DNA of 64,000 nucleotides from Roseateles_E cavernae (GTDB lineage: Bacteria; Pseudomonadota; Gammaproteobacteria; Burkholderiales; Burkholderiaceae_C): NCBI RefSeq assembly GCF_040187885.1, contig NZ_JBDPLH010000011.1:62001-126000 (forward strand), given 5' to 3'. Below are positions 19,872-27,970 of the stretch, piece by piece (position 1 is the first letter of the stretch; each line of letters starts with the position of its first letter). The notes below the pieces were generated by a model. That model was not told where the DNA came from, did no database searches, and worked only from the letters and a program-made list of their open reading frames with translations. A program made the translations under genes and the position numbers.

Positions 19872-20654
19872 TTAGATCTGGGTGAGCTTTTGCAGCATCT
19901 GATCCGAGGTCTGCACCGCCTTGGAGTTCAGCTCGTAGGCGCGCTGGGTCTGGATCATCTGCACCAGCTCCTCCACCACATTGACGTTGGAGGTCTCGAC
20001 AAAACCCTGCTGCAGCGCGCCCAGGCCGTTGGCATTGGGGGCGCCGGCATTGGGCGTGCCGGAGGAGGCGGTTTCGGCGAACAGGTTCTGGCCCTTGGGG
20101 TCCAGGCCGGCCGGATTGACGAAATTGGCCACCTGGATCTGCCCCAGGGTTTGCGGCTGCGGATTGCCCGGCACCGTGACGCTGACGGTGCCGTCCTGGC
20201 CGATCGTCAGGGTCTGGGCGTTGTTGGGCACGGTGATGCCGGGCAGCACCGTGTAGCCGTTGTTGGTGACGATCTGACCGTTGGCGTCGAGCTGGAAGCT
20301 GCCGTCGCGGGTGTAGTTGGTCGTGCCGTCGGGCATCTGGATCTGGAAGAAGCCATTGCCCTTGATCGCCAGGTCCAGGTTGTTGCTGGTCTGCTGCAGA
20401 TTGCCCTGGCTGAAGTTGCGCGAGGTGGCCACCGGGCGCACGCCCAGGCCCACCTGCAGGCCGGTCGGCAGCACGGTCTGCTCGGTGGTGTTGGCACCGG
20501 TCTGGCGCAGGTTCTGATAGATCAGATCCTCGAACACCGCATGCGAGCGCTTGAAGCCGTTGGTGGCGACGTTGGAGAGGTTGTGCGAGATGGTGTCCAG
20601 CTGCATTTGCTGGGCTTCCATCCCGGTCTTGGCAATCCAGAGTGAGCGGATCAT
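19872..20654 (-). CDS. flgG: flagellar distal rod protein FlgG
   Basis: FlgG builds the distal rod. It is 260 residues long, the usual size. The N-terminus MIRSLWIAKTGMEAQQMQLD and the motif SHNLSNVATNGFKRSHAVFED are diagnostic, as is the C-terminal TQRAYELNSKAVQTSDQMLQ. The protein is exported by the flagellar type III system and has no cleaved signal. It begins 11 bp after the flgF stop. Confidence 0.96.
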   Translation of the reverse strand: MIRSLWIAKTGMEAQQMQLDTISHNLSNVATNGFKRSHAVFEDLIYQNLRQTGANTTEQTVLPTGLQVGLGVRPVATSRNFSQGNLQQTSNNLDLAIKGNGFFQIQMPDGTTNYTRDGSFQLDANGQIVTNNGYTVLPGITVPNNAQTLTIGQDGTVSVTVPGNPQPQTLGQIQVANFVNPAGLDPKGQNLFAETASSGTPNAGAPNANGLGALQQGFVETSNVNVVEELVQMIQTQRAYELNSKAVQTSDQMLQKLTQI

Positions 20655-20665
20655 GGCGCGCGTCC

Positions 20666-21394
20666 TTATTGAGTCGTGCCAAGCAGCTTGGCGGATTGCT
20701 GGCCCTGGGTCTGGGCGATCTGCAGGAGCTTCATCTGCTGCTCGAACTGGCGGGCCGCAGCGATCATGCTGACCATGGTCTCGACCGGGCTGACATTGCT
20801 GCCTTCCAGCGCGCCGTCCTGCAGCCGGGCATTCGGGTCGGCCGGCAGGTCGCCATCGGCGGCGCGGAACAGGCCGTCGCTGCCGCGCGTCAGCGGTGCC
20901 TCGGGCGTGACCAGCTTGAGCCGGCCGATATTGATCGGGTTGCCGGTCGGCAGCTTGGCGGTGACGGTGCCGTCGCCGCCGATCTGCACGCCGCTGTCCG
21001 GCGGCACCGTGATGGGCCCGCCGTCGCCGAGCACCTGCAGGCCGTTGCGCAGCACCAGCAGGCCTTCGGCATTGACATCGATGGCACCGGCCCGGGTGTA
21101 GGCCTCGGTGCCGTCCAGGCCCTGCACGGCGAGCCAGGCATTGCCTTGCATCGCCACGTCCAGATTGCGGCCGGTGGTGTTGATGACGCCGGGCTGGTCG
21201 CTGTGGCCTATCGTGGTTTCCAGTGCGTAGGCGCGGGTGCTGGCGCCGTCGCCGCGCACCGGCACGGCCCGGAAGGCCTGCAGCTCGGCGCGAAAGCCAT
21301 TGGTCGAGACATTGGCCAGATTGTTGGCCAGCACATCCTGGCGCTGCATCGACGCCTTCGCGCCGGCCATCGACAGGTAAATCATGCGGTCCAT
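20666..21394 (-). CDS. flgF: flagellar proximal rod protein FlgF
   Basis: FlgF is a proximal rod subunit of 242 residues. The N-terminus MDRMIYLSMAGAKASMQRQD followed by NNLANVSTNGFRAELQAF is the rod/hook family signature, and the C-terminus has the conserved EGSNVSPVETMVSMIAAARQFE. It lies 31 bp after flgE and 11 bp before flgG, as in other beta- and gammaproteobacteria. Confidence 0.95.
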   Translation of the reverse strand: MDRMIYLSMAGAKASMQRQDVLANNLANVSTNGFRAELQAFRAVPVRGDGASTRAYALETTIGHSDQPGVINTTGRNLDVAMQGNAWLAVQGLDGTEAYTRAGAIDVNAEGLLVLRNGLQVLGDGGPITVPPDSGVQIGGDGTVTAKLPTGNPINIGRLKLVTPEAPLTRGSDGLFRAADGDLPADPNARLQDGALEGSNVSPVETMVSMIAAARQFEQQMKLLQIAQTQGQQSAKLLGTTQ

Positions 21395-21425
21395 GGTCTG
21401 GCCTCAGTCGGGGGCTAGTCGGGGA

Positions 21426-22799
21426 TTAGCGCAGGTTCACCAGGGTCTGCAGCACCTGGTCCTGGGTCTTGATGGTCTGGGCATTGGCCTGGTAGGTGCG
21501 CTGCGCGGTCACCATATTCACCAGCTCGGCGGTCAGGTCCACATTCGACTCTTCCAGTGCGCCGGGCTGCAGCGCGCCCATATTGCCGTCGCCGGGCGTG
21601 CCCACCACCGGGTCGCCCGAGGTGTTGGTGCGGGCCCAGATATTGCCGCCCAGCGGCTGCAGGCCCTGCATATTGCGGAAGTTGGCCAGCTCCAGCTGGC
21701 CGGCCGGCTTGGATTCGCCGTTCGAGTAGCGGGCGGTGACGACGCCGGTTTCCTCGACCACGATGCCGGTCAGCTGGCCCGGCGCATAGCCGTCCTGGGT
21801 CAGATCGGTGACGGCGAAGCTGGAGCCGTTCTCGGTGGCGCCCAGCACATCGAAGCGGATCGCCGGACCGGCGGGGTCGAAGGGGATGGGCAGGGTCGGC
21901 GCGCCGGCCGAGTTGGTGCCGGCCGGAATGCGCAGATCCAGCAGGGTGCCGGGTGGCGGGAACACCGGGCTGCCGCCGGTCGGCGGGAAGGTCAGCTGGG
22001 TGTAGGGCAGCGGCGGCTCGTTCTTGTTGGGCGCGGTGATGTCGGAGCCGTCGGCGGCGACGCTGACCGGCTCGCCATTGGCCGTCACATAGACGTTCCA
22101 GACCGTGTTGCCGCTGGCATCGGGGTTGTGGGCGCGCTGGTAGTACAGCGTCACCGCGACCGGCTGGCCCTTCTGGTCATAGACGGTCAGCGAGGTGGCG
22201 TTGTTGTAGGTGGTCGGGTCCTTGAGCTTGACGCCCAGGCCGTCGACCTTGGAGTTCGGGTCGGCCGGGTCGGACAGGGTGTAGGGCGCGGTCGGCTTGG
22301 CGCGCGAGTCCAGATTGAACTCCATCTTGATATTGGCCGTGGTCTGCGGCTCGATGCCCTTGGTGGGCAGCTGCAGCGGCTGGGCCAGGCCCGGCTGGAT
22401 CACGCCGGTACCGTCGGCCGGGTAGCCGAGCAGCTTGAGCTTGTCGTTGTTGACGATGAAGCCTTCGCGGTCGACCTTGAACTGGCCGTTGCGGCTGTAG
22501 ACCACCGGGCTCTTGCCGTCGCTGAGCTGGAAGAAGCCGCCACCGTTGATTGCCAGGTCCATCGGGTTCTCGGTGATCGAGATATTGCCCTGGGTGAACT
22601 GCTGGGCCACGGCCGCCAGCTGCACGCCGATGCCCACATTGTTGGCGCCGGCACCGTTCAGCGCGGTGGCATACATATCGGAGAACTCGGCCCGCGAGGA
22701 CTTGGTGCCATAGGTGTTGGCATTGGCGATGTTGTTGCCGATGACATCGAGGTTCTTGCTCGAGGCATTCAGACCGGAGAGACCTTGTTGGAAGCCCAT
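21426..22799 (-). CDS. flgE: flagellar hook protein FlgE
   Basis: FlgE is the hook subunit. The 457-residue product begins MGFQQGLSGLNASSKNLDVI, carries GNNIANANTYGTKSSRAEF, and ends in the helix AELVNMVTAQRTYQANAQTIKTQDQVLQTLVNLR. The central part (about 150-360) is the exposed, variable region, rich in Pro, Gly, Thr and Asn. It is somewhat longer than the roughly 400 residues of enteric FlgE. The flgD stop lies 48 bp upstream. Confidence 0.96.
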   Translation of the reverse strand: MGFQQGLSGLNASSKNLDVIGNNIANANTYGTKSSRAEFSDMYATALNGAGANNVGIGVQLAAVAQQFTQGNISITENPMDLAINGGGFFQLSDGKSPVVYSRNGQFKVDREGFIVNNDKLKLLGYPADGTGVIQPGLAQPLQLPTKGIEPQTTANIKMEFNLDSRAKPTAPYTLSDPADPNSKVDGLGVKLKDPTTYNNATSLTVYDQKGQPVAVTLYYQRAHNPDASGNTVWNVYVTANGEPVSVAADGSDITAPNKNEPPLPYTQLTFPPTGGSPVFPPPGTLLDLRIPAGTNSAGAPTLPIPFDPAGPAIRFDVLGATENGSSFAVTDLTQDGYAPGQLTGIVVEETGVVTARYSNGESKPAGQLELANFRNMQGLQPLGGNIWARTNTSGDPVVGTPGDGNMGALQPGALEESNVDLTAELVNMVTAQRTYQANAQTIKTQDQVLQTLVNLR

Positions 22800-22847
22800 G
22801 ATGCTTTTCCTTGAAACTGTGCGGTATCGGTATCGGGAGGGCGGTCG

Positions 22848-23504
22848 TCAGTCGACCATCTTGATCAGGCTGTAGTCGACGATGCCCATGCCTTCGAGCT
22901 TGACCTGCAGCTTGGCGCCATTGGTGCTGACGGCGACCACCTTGTCGGTGGCGTAGGGCGTCGAGGCGACCTGGGCCGTGCCGCGGCTGGCGGTGATGCG
23001 GAAATTCAGGCTGTCGTAACCGACCGCCTTGTCGGCCGGCCAGGTGAATTTGTGCAGGCCCGCGCTCTGGGCGCCGAGCTCCACCGTGTCGACCACCAGG
23101 CCGGCCGGGCTCAGCACCTCGAGCTTGACCTTGTCGGCGGCGCCGGTCAGGTCGTAGGAGCCCTTGCCGGTGGCGACGCCATCGGCGCCCTTGCTGATCA
23201 CCAGATTGTTGCTGGCCAGCGCCACATCGTGGCCGACCAGGGCCACCGATTGCAGCGCCTGCAGCTGGGTGAACTGCGAGGTCAGGCCCTGGATCGTGGT
23301 GTTCAGACCCTGCACGCCGGTGACCGTCTGGATCTGCGCCATCTGGCTGGTCACCTGCGCGTTGTCCATCGGGTTCATCGGGTCCTGGTTCTGCATTTGC
23401 GCGACCAGCAGCTTCAGGAAGCGGTCCTGGGTATCGGCCGCGTTCTTGGTGGCCGAGGCGGTGCCGCTGCCACCGTTGAGCTTGTTGAGCGTTGCGACGT
23501 CCAT
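22848..23504 (-). CDS. flgD: flagellar hook capping protein FlgD
   Basis: FlgD is the scaffold cap for hook assembly. The 218-residue product has the conserved N-terminal segment FLKLLVAQMQNQDPMNPMDN and SQMAQIQTVTGVQGLN, then a FlgD Ig-like (FLG) region. The predicted C-terminus GMGIVDYSLIKMVD lacks enzymatic motifs, as expected. It starts 22 bp after flgC. Confidence 0.95.
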   Translation of the reverse strand: MDVATLNKLNGGSGTASATKNAADTQDRFLKLLVAQMQNQDPMNPMDNAQVTSQMAQIQTVTGVQGLNTTIQGLTSQFTQLQALQSVALVGHDVALASNNLVISKGADGVATGKGSYDLTGAADKVKLEVLSPAGLVVDTVELGAQSAGLHKFTWPADKAVGYDSLNFRITASRGTAQVASTPYATDKVVAVSTNGAKLQVKLEGMGIVDYSLIKMVD

Positions 23505-23526
23505 CAGGAGTCCTCCCGGCCCGGGC

Positions 23527-23943
23527 TCAGCCCTGGCCCAGTTGCAAGGTCTTGAGCAGCAGGCTCTTGGCCGTGCTCATCACCTCGATATTGTTTTGAT
23601 AGGAACGCGAGGCCGAGATCATGTTGACCATCTCTTCCACCGTGTTGACGTTGCTGTAGGTCACATAGCCCTCGGCGTCGGCCTTGGGGTGTTTGGGGTC
23701 GTGCACGCGCCGGCCCTCGGTCTGGTCTTCGCTGATCTGGGCCACCCGCACGCCGGCGGCGCCGAGGTTCTCGCCGGCGCCCATCAGCGCGGTCTGGAAC
23801 ACCACCTGGCGCGCCTTGTAGGCCTGGCCGTCTGGGCCGGCCACGGTGTCGGCATTGGCCAGATTGCTGGCGACGATGTTGAGGCGCTGGCTTTGCGCGC
23901 TGACCGCGCTGCCGGAGACGCTGAAGATCTGGAACATCGACAT
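23527..23943 (-). CDS. flgC: flagellar proximal rod protein FlgC
   Basis: FlgC is a proximal rod subunit of 138 residues. The family signature NIVASNLANADTVAGPDGQAYK lies near the N-terminus and the C-terminal helix VEEMVNMISASRSYQNNIEVM is typical. It starts 16 bp after flgB and is exported by the flagellar type III apparatus. Confidence 0.96.
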   Translation of the reverse strand: MSMFQIFSVSGSAVSAQSQRLNIVASNLANADTVAGPDGQAYKARQVVFQTALMGAGENLGAAGVRVAQISEDQTEGRRVHDPKHPKADAEGYVTYSNVNTVEEMVNMISASRSYQNNIEVMSTAKSLLLKTLQLGQG

Positions 23944-23959
23944 GGGCTTCTCCTGTGGA

Positions 23960-24373
23960 TCAGGCCGCGTTGTGCGACTTCATCGCGTCCATCGTGGTGC
24001 GCACGCTGCCATTGATGAAGCGCAGCGTGGCCTCGTACTTCACCGCGTTGTCGGCGAAGTTGGCGCGTTCGCGGTCCATGTCGACCGAGTTGCTGTCCAG
24101 ATTGGTCTGGGCGGCGGTGGAATAGAGCTTGTTGCCGTCGGCGCGGGCGCCGGCCAGCGGCGCCATATGACTCTTGCTGGTGGTCGCCATCGCGCCGGGC
24201 ACCGCGCTGGAGCCGGTCGCTTCGCGCAGCGCCCGCGCAAAGTCCATGTCCCGGGCCTGGTAGCCCGGGGTGTCGGCATTGGCGATATTGCTGGCGAGCT
24301 GGCGCTGGCGCTCCGACCGCAGGCTCAGGGCCTGGGTCTGGAAGTTCAGCGTGTCGGTCAGTCGGTTGATCAT
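23960..24373 (-). CDS. flgB: flagellar basal-body rod protein FlgB
   Basis: FlgB is the most proximal rod subunit, 137 residues. The segment QLASNIANADTPGYQARDMDFARAL is the rod-protein signature. It is the first gene of the minus-strand flg operon and is divergent from flgA across 137 bp, the arrangement known from enterobacteria. Confidence 0.96.
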   Translation of the reverse strand: MINRLTDTLNFQTQALSLRSERQRQLASNIANADTPGYQARDMDFARALREATGSSAVPGAMATTSKSHMAPLAGARADGNKLYSTAAQTNLDSNSVDMDRERANFADNAVKYEATLRFINGSVRTTMDAMKSHNAA

Positions 24374-24510
24374 GATGGGGACCTCGGTGGCAGTCCGGGC
24401 AGTTGAGATGGATTGTGTTGGGCAGGTCGAAAAACATTAGCGGGAATAGAGCGGGCTTTGCTGCGCATTTCGACCCTCAGGAGTCGGCGGCGCGGGCCTA
24501 CAGTCGCCCC
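24374..24510. promoter_or_regulatory. divergent flgB / flgA promoter region
   Basis: The 137 bp between the flgB and flgA starts must hold the promoters of both transcripts. On the flgA side a TACAGT hexamer (24499-24504) ends 6 nt before the ATG. I find no sigma-28 site and no GG-N10-GC sigma-54 site facing flgB, which would fit a class II promoter needing a master activator such as FlhDC, but I cannot point to an FlhDC box. Confidence 0.45.
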
Positions 24511-25257
24511 ATGCTCCAACAAGCCTGCCTTCCCGCTGCCCTCGTGGCCAGCCGCACCCGCGCCCTCGGCGCTGGGCTTGCGCTGTGCCTGGCCGCGACG
24601 GGTGGGGCGGCGCAGACGCCTTCCAGCCTGAGCCCCGAGCTGCTGAGCCGGGTCCAGGCGCTGGCGCTGGCCGGTGCCCAGGCCGGCGCGCCGCCCGAGG
24701 CGCGCATCGAGGTGCAGCTGGGCCAGCTCGACGCGCGGCTGCGGCTGGCGCCTTGCGCCCAGGTCCAGCCCTATCTGCCCAGCGGCATGAAGATGTGGGG
24801 GCGCAGCCGCATCGGCCTGCGCTGTGTCGATGGCCAGGCGCGCTGGAATGTCAGCCTACCGGTTCAGGTGCAGGTCTATGCCCGGGTGCTGGTGGCCACC
24901 ACCGCCTTGCCGGCCGGCACGGTCTTGTCTCAAGCCCAGCTGCAAGCGGCCGACATTGATATAGCTGCCGAGTCCGGCCAGGTCTTCACCGACGCCAGCC
25001 TGCTCGACGGGCGCAGCCTGCAACGACCCCTGGTGGTCGGTGAGGCGGTGCGCAGCACGGATCTGAAACAGCGGCGCTGGTTTGCCGCCGGCGAGCGCGT
25101 GCAGGTGCTGGCCAGCGGTGCCGGTTATGCGATCGCCAGCGAAGGCCAGGCCATGGAGCCGGGCCTGGAAGGCCAGGATGTCAGGATCCGTTTCGAGAAT
25201 GGCCGTACCGTGACCGGCCGCGCCGTCGGTGAGCGTCGTGTGGAGGTGCTGCTATGA
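24511..25257 (+). CDS. flgA: flagellar P-ring assembly chaperone FlgA
   Basis: FlgA is the periplasmic chaperone for P-ring (FlgI) assembly. From the ATG at 24511 it is 248 residues with a signal peptide (hydrophobic LGAGLALCLAATGGA, likely cut after AQ). The mature part contains an SAF-type domain (about 130-190: LVATTALPAGTVLSQAQLQAADID, LQRPLVVGEAVRSTDL) and the family C-terminus GLEGQDVRIRFENGRTVTGRAVG. The frame is open further upstream to 24403, but the signal peptide fixes the start at 24511. It is divergent from flgB. Confidence 0.93.
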   Translation: MLQQACLPAALVASRTRALGAGLALCLAATGGAAQTPSSLSPELLSRVQALALAGAQAGAPPEARIEVQLGQLDARLRLAPCAQVQPYLPSGMKMWGRSRIGLRCVDGQARWNVSLPVQVQVYARVLVATTALPAGTVLSQAQLQAADIDIAAESGQVFTDASLLDGRSLQRPLVVGEAVRSTDLKQRRWFAAGERVQVLASGAGYAIASEGQAMEPGLEGQDVRIRFENGRTVTGRAVGERRVEVLL

Positions 25258-25302
25258 GGCAGGCACAGGGGGGCGTTTGGCCCCGCAGTTTCGCGATAGT
25301 CC

Positions 25303-25329
25303 TAAAGTCCCGCCGGGAAGGGTCGATAC
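25303..25329 (+). promoter_or_regulatory. sigma-28 (FliA) type promoter of flgM
   Basis: TAAAGTCC (25303-25310), 11 nt, GTCGATAC (25322-25329), against the FliA consensus TAAAGTTT-N11-GCCGATAA. It lies 51 bp before the flgM ATG. A FliA-dependent promoter in front of flgM is the known class III arrangement, so this site also serves as an internal control for the second match at 6473-6499. Confidence 0.8.
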
Positions 25330-25380
25330 ACCGAAAAACCTGGACAGCTTCGGGCGATGCCCTGAGCTATGGAGAGCAGC

Positions 25381-25701
25381 ATGAAAATCGGTAACAGCCC
25401 AGAAACGATGGCGCCAGTGACGGCCGGCACGGATAGGCCCGCCGCCGCTGACGCCGGCCGCGCCAAGACGGCCGAGGCCGCCGGCGGCAAGACGCCGGAA
25501 GCCAGCGCCAAGATCGCCTTGTCAAGCAATGCCAGCGCCTTGCTCGCCGGTGTGTCCGAGGAAGGCAGCTTCGACGCCGAGAAGGTCGGACGGATTTCCC
25601 AGGCCATCACCGAAGGCAAGTTCGGCATCAATGCCGAGGCGGTGGCCGACAAACTGATAGCCAATGCCCAGGAAATGCTGAGCCGAGTGGCGCCTCACTG
25701 A
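25381..25701 (+). CDS. flgM: anti-sigma-28 factor FlgM
   Basis: FlgM binds and holds FliA (sigma-28) inactive until the hook is complete and FlgM is exported. The 106-residue product from the ATG at 25381 begins MKIGNSPETM and has a disordered, Ala-rich N-terminal half and the conserved C-terminal sigma-binding region FDAEKVGRISQAITEGKFGINAEAVADKLI. A GGAGA box 7 nt before this ATG selects it over the in-frame ATG at 25369. It lies behind its own sigma-28 promoter and upstream of flgN. Confidence 0.94.
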   Translation: MKIGNSPETMAPVTAGTDRPAAADAGRAKTAEAAGGKTPEASAKIALSSNASALLAGVSEEGSFDAEKVGRISQAITEGKFGINAEAVADKLIANAQEMLSRVAPH

Positions 25702-25777
25702 GCGGCGGCCGGCGCGAGCCGGCGCTGCTTGACTGTTTTTGCTGACCGAATATCAACGCCTTGCGGCGGGTACCGCT

Positions 25778-26191
25778 ATGCACGCCTTGCCCACTTCTGA
25801 AATGACGAGCTTGCCAGACGCGGCCTTGGGCCAGGCGCTGGAGCAGCCCTTGCTGGCCGTCGAAGGCTGCCTGAATCTGCTGGGCGAGGCCTTGCTGCGG
25901 CGCGACAGCCAGGCGATCGAGCTGCATGCCAGCGCGCTGCACCAGGCCCTGGCCGAGGCGATCGCGATGTTCAGCGAAGCCGCCCGCAGCGGCCAGGTGC
26001 CGCCCAATCTGCGCCATCGTCTGGTGCAGGCCGGCGGCCGGGTCGCCGCGCAGCGCGAGTCGCTGGCACGCGCCACCGCCGCACTGGACCGTGCCATCGA
26101 TGTGCTGATGCCGGGCGAGGCCAGTGGCCTGTACTCGGCCTTGGGCAAGAACGAGCGCAAGTCGCTGGGGGGCGGGTCCTACCAGGCCTGA
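25778..26191 (+). CDS. flgN: flagellar export chaperone FlgN
   Basis: Helical 137-residue protein in the flgMN position. FlgN chaperones FlgK and FlgL to the export gate. The sequence is weakly conserved in this family; supporting features are length, all-helical Ala/Leu pattern, the heptad-like central region, and the C-terminal segment GLYSALGKNERKSLGGGSYQA. I use the ATG at 25778; a TTG at 25739 would add 13 residues. The identification rests partly on position. Confidence 0.82.
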   Translation: MHALPTSEMTSLPDAALGQALEQPLLAVEGCLNLLGEALLRRDSQAIELHASALHQALAEAIAMFSEAARSGQVPPNLRHRLVQAGGRVAAQRESLARATAALDRAIDVLMPGEASGLYSALGKNERKSLGGGSYQA

Positions 26192-26212
26192 CCCGAGCTC
26201 ATCCCAGCTGCC

Positions 26213-26236
26213 AAAGCCACCTCAAGAGGTGGCTTT
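26213..26236. terminator. bidirectional hairpin terminator after flgN / DUF1841 gene
   Basis: A perfect 11-bp stem, AAAGCCACCTC (26213-26223) and GAGGTGGCTTT (26226-26236) with a 2-nt loop, lies between two convergent genes, with T-rich sequence following on the plus strand. It overlaps the last codons of the DUF1841 gene. Confidence 0.8.
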
Positions 26237-26653
26237 CTTGCGTACGCATTCCAGATAGGCATGGCCATCGGGCGGCAGGCCGCTGCGCTGCGAGGCCCAG
26301 ATCATCTCGCCCAGGCAGTCCATCGCGGCATGCTGGGCCTCGTGCATCGATTGGCGCTTGGCCGCCAGCAGCGCGATGGCCTGACAGATGCCGGTGGGCT
26401 GGTCGATCGACTGCTGCTCGGTGATGGTCAGGTGCATCGAGAGATGCAAAAAAGGGTTGGTCCTACCTTCTTCCACCGTGTAGACGGTGTTGACGGCGGT
26501 TTCCTCGTCCGCCAGCTCGGCGTGGTACTCGGGATGCTCGTCAATCCACTGCGCGGCAATGGCTTCCATCGGGATCAGCGGCGCACCGTCGCGCAGCTTG
26601 CGGTAGGTGGCGCAGAAAAAGCGGCGCACCTCGATTTGGGAGGGGGCAAACAT
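26222..26653 (-). CDS. DUF1841 family protein
   Basis: A 143-residue protein from the ATG at 26653. MFAPSQIEVRRFFCATYRKLR, IAAQWIDEHPEYHAELAD, NPFLHLSMHLTITEQQSIDQP and HEAQHAAMDCLGEMIWASQRSGLPPDG match my recollection of the DUF1841 family, found mainly in Betaproteobacteria. The conserved His and Glu residues (HLSMHL, HEAQH) could bind metal, but no activity is known to me. It is divergent from the ParA gene across 85 bp and convergent with flgN. The longer open frame to 26800 would run into the divergent promoter and is unlikely. Confidence 0.86.
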   Translation of the reverse strand: MFAPSQIEVRRFFCATYRKLRDGAPLIPMEAIAAQWIDEHPEYHAELADEETAVNTVYTVEEGRTNPFLHLSMHLTITEQQSIDQPTGICQAIALLAAKRQSMHEAQHAAMDCLGEMIWASQRSGLPPDGHAYLECVRKKATS

Positions 26654-26738
26654 CGCGCTATTGTCGCTGTTCACCCGCATTGCGGTGCGCGGCGCGGCGC
26701 GGCTACGATGGTTTCCCCGTGATTGCTCAGGAGACTTC

Positions 26739-27365
26739 ATGCCCGTGATCCTGGTCGCCAACCCCAAGGGGGGCGTCGGAAAAAGCACACTGGCCAGCAA
26801 TATTGCCGGCTACTACGCCCGCCAAGGGCATGCGGTGATGCTGGGCGATGTCGACAGCCAGCAGTCGGCGCGCCAGTGGCTGGCGCTGCGAGCGGCGCAG
26901 CTGCCGCTCATCCAGAGCTGGGATGTCGAAGCCAAGGGCCTGCTGAAGCCGCCCAAGGGCGTCAGCCATGTGGTGCTGGACACGCCGGCCGGCCTGCATG
27001 GCAAGAAGCTCGCTTCGCTCTACGCTTTGGCCGACAAGCTGCTGATTCCGCTGCAACCCAGCCTTTTTGACATCCAGGCGACATACGGATTCCTGCAGAC
27101 CCTGCAAGATCTGCGCGCGCAGTCGGGCGGCAAGAGCCCGCAGCTGGCCTTGGTGGGCATGCGCGCGCGCGAGGGCACGCTGTCGGCCCAGCAACTGCAG
27201 CAGTTTGTGCAGGGGCTGGCGCTGCCGGTGCTGGGCATGCTGCGCGACACCCAGAACTATGTGCAACTGGCGGCCCGCGGTCTGACCCTGTGGGACGTCG
27301 CTCCCAGCCGGGTCGAGCGCGATCTGGCGCAATGGCAGGCGCTGGGAGACTGGCTGGACCACTAG
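26739..27365 (+). CDS. ParA family ATPase (orphan)
   Basis: A 208-residue MinD/ParA-type ATPase with the deviant Walker A motif PKGGVGKSTLASN at residue 9 and the Walker B-like HVVLDTPAG. There is no N-terminal DNA-binding extension, so it is of the small type. No parB or centromere-like repeats lie nearby, so it is not an obvious partition cassette; it may position another cargo. The ATG at 26739 has GGAG 6 nt upstream and a TACGAT hexamer at 26704-26709. It ends 3 bp before the MaoC gene and is likely co-transcribed with it. Confidence 0.88.
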   Translation: MPVILVANPKGGVGKSTLASNIAGYYARQGHAVMLGDVDSQQSARQWLALRAAQLPLIQSWDVEAKGLLKPPKGVSHVVLDTPAGLHGKKLASLYALADKLLIPLQPSLFDIQATYGFLQTLQDLRAQSGGKSPQLALVGMRAREGTLSAQQLQQFVQGLALPVLGMLRDTQNYVQLAARGLTLWDVAPSRVERDLAQWQALGDWLDH

Positions 27366-27368
27366 ACG

Positions 27369-27821
27369 ATGCGGACTTTCGAACGCCTGGCCGATCTGGC
27401 CGGCCTGCAGGGGCAGGAAATCGGCCTGAGCGACTGGATCGAGGTCGACCAGGCCCGGATCCAGCGCTTTGCCGATGCCACCGACGACCAGCAATGGATA
27501 CATACCGACCCCGCCCGGGCGGCGGCCGGGCCGTTCGGCGCGCCCATCGCCCATGGTTTCCTGACGCTGAGCCTGCTGCCGGCCTTTTTCGACAGCGGCT
27601 TTCGCGTGGCAGACAGCCGCATGGGCATCAACTACGGCCTTAACAAAGTGCGTTTTCCGGCGCCGGTGCCGGTGGGCAGCCGCTTGCGGGCGCGTTTCAC
27701 GCTGCTGTCCTACGAGCCCATCGAGGGCGGGGCCCAGCTGGCGGTGCAGGTCAGCGTCGAAGGCGAGGGCTTGGCCAAGCCGGTCTGCGTGGCGGAGTCG
27801 CTGACGCGACGCTACCGCTGA
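27369..27821 (+). CDS. MaoC-like (R)-specific enoyl-CoA hydratase
   Basis: A 150-residue single hot-dog-fold protein. The hydratase motif region FADATDDQQWIHTDPARAAAGPFGAPIAHGFLTLSLLP contains the catalytic Asp and His expected for (R)-specific enoyl-CoA hydratases; such enzymes act on short-chain enoyl-CoA and can feed polyhydroxyalkanoate synthesis. GLNKVRFPAPVPVGSRLRAR is the second family segment. No pha gene is in the window, so the pathway is not established. It follows the ParA gene by 3 bp. Confidence 0.88.
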   Translation: MRTFERLADLAGLQGQEIGLSDWIEVDQARIQRFADATDDQQWIHTDPARAAAGPFGAPIAHGFLTLSLLPAFFDSGFRVADSRMGINYGLNKVRFPAPVPVGSRLRARFTLLSYEPIEGGAQLAVQVSVEGEGLAKPVCVAESLTRRYR

Positions 27822-27970
27822 TTTGTCCGCATTGCGAACTGGCGTGACAACGATATCCCCCATGAGGGTTGTGCCCAAGCCCAAGGCACTTGCCTATGAT
27901 CCAGCCCCAACACCATGCATACCGCTAAGCATTTCGCCAAGTTTGAGGCATCGAGAAGAAAGGGCCGAGC

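Noticed and set aside
19855..20682. N-terminal extension of FlgH into flgG
   Set aside because: The open frame upstream of 19854 is only a shifted frame of flgG. The lipoprotein signal peptide and ribosome-binding site fix the FlgH start.
26739..27821. Plasmid or genomic-island partition locus
   Set aside because: A ParA gene alone, without parB, iterons or mobility genes and with chromosomal neighbours, does not support a mobile element.
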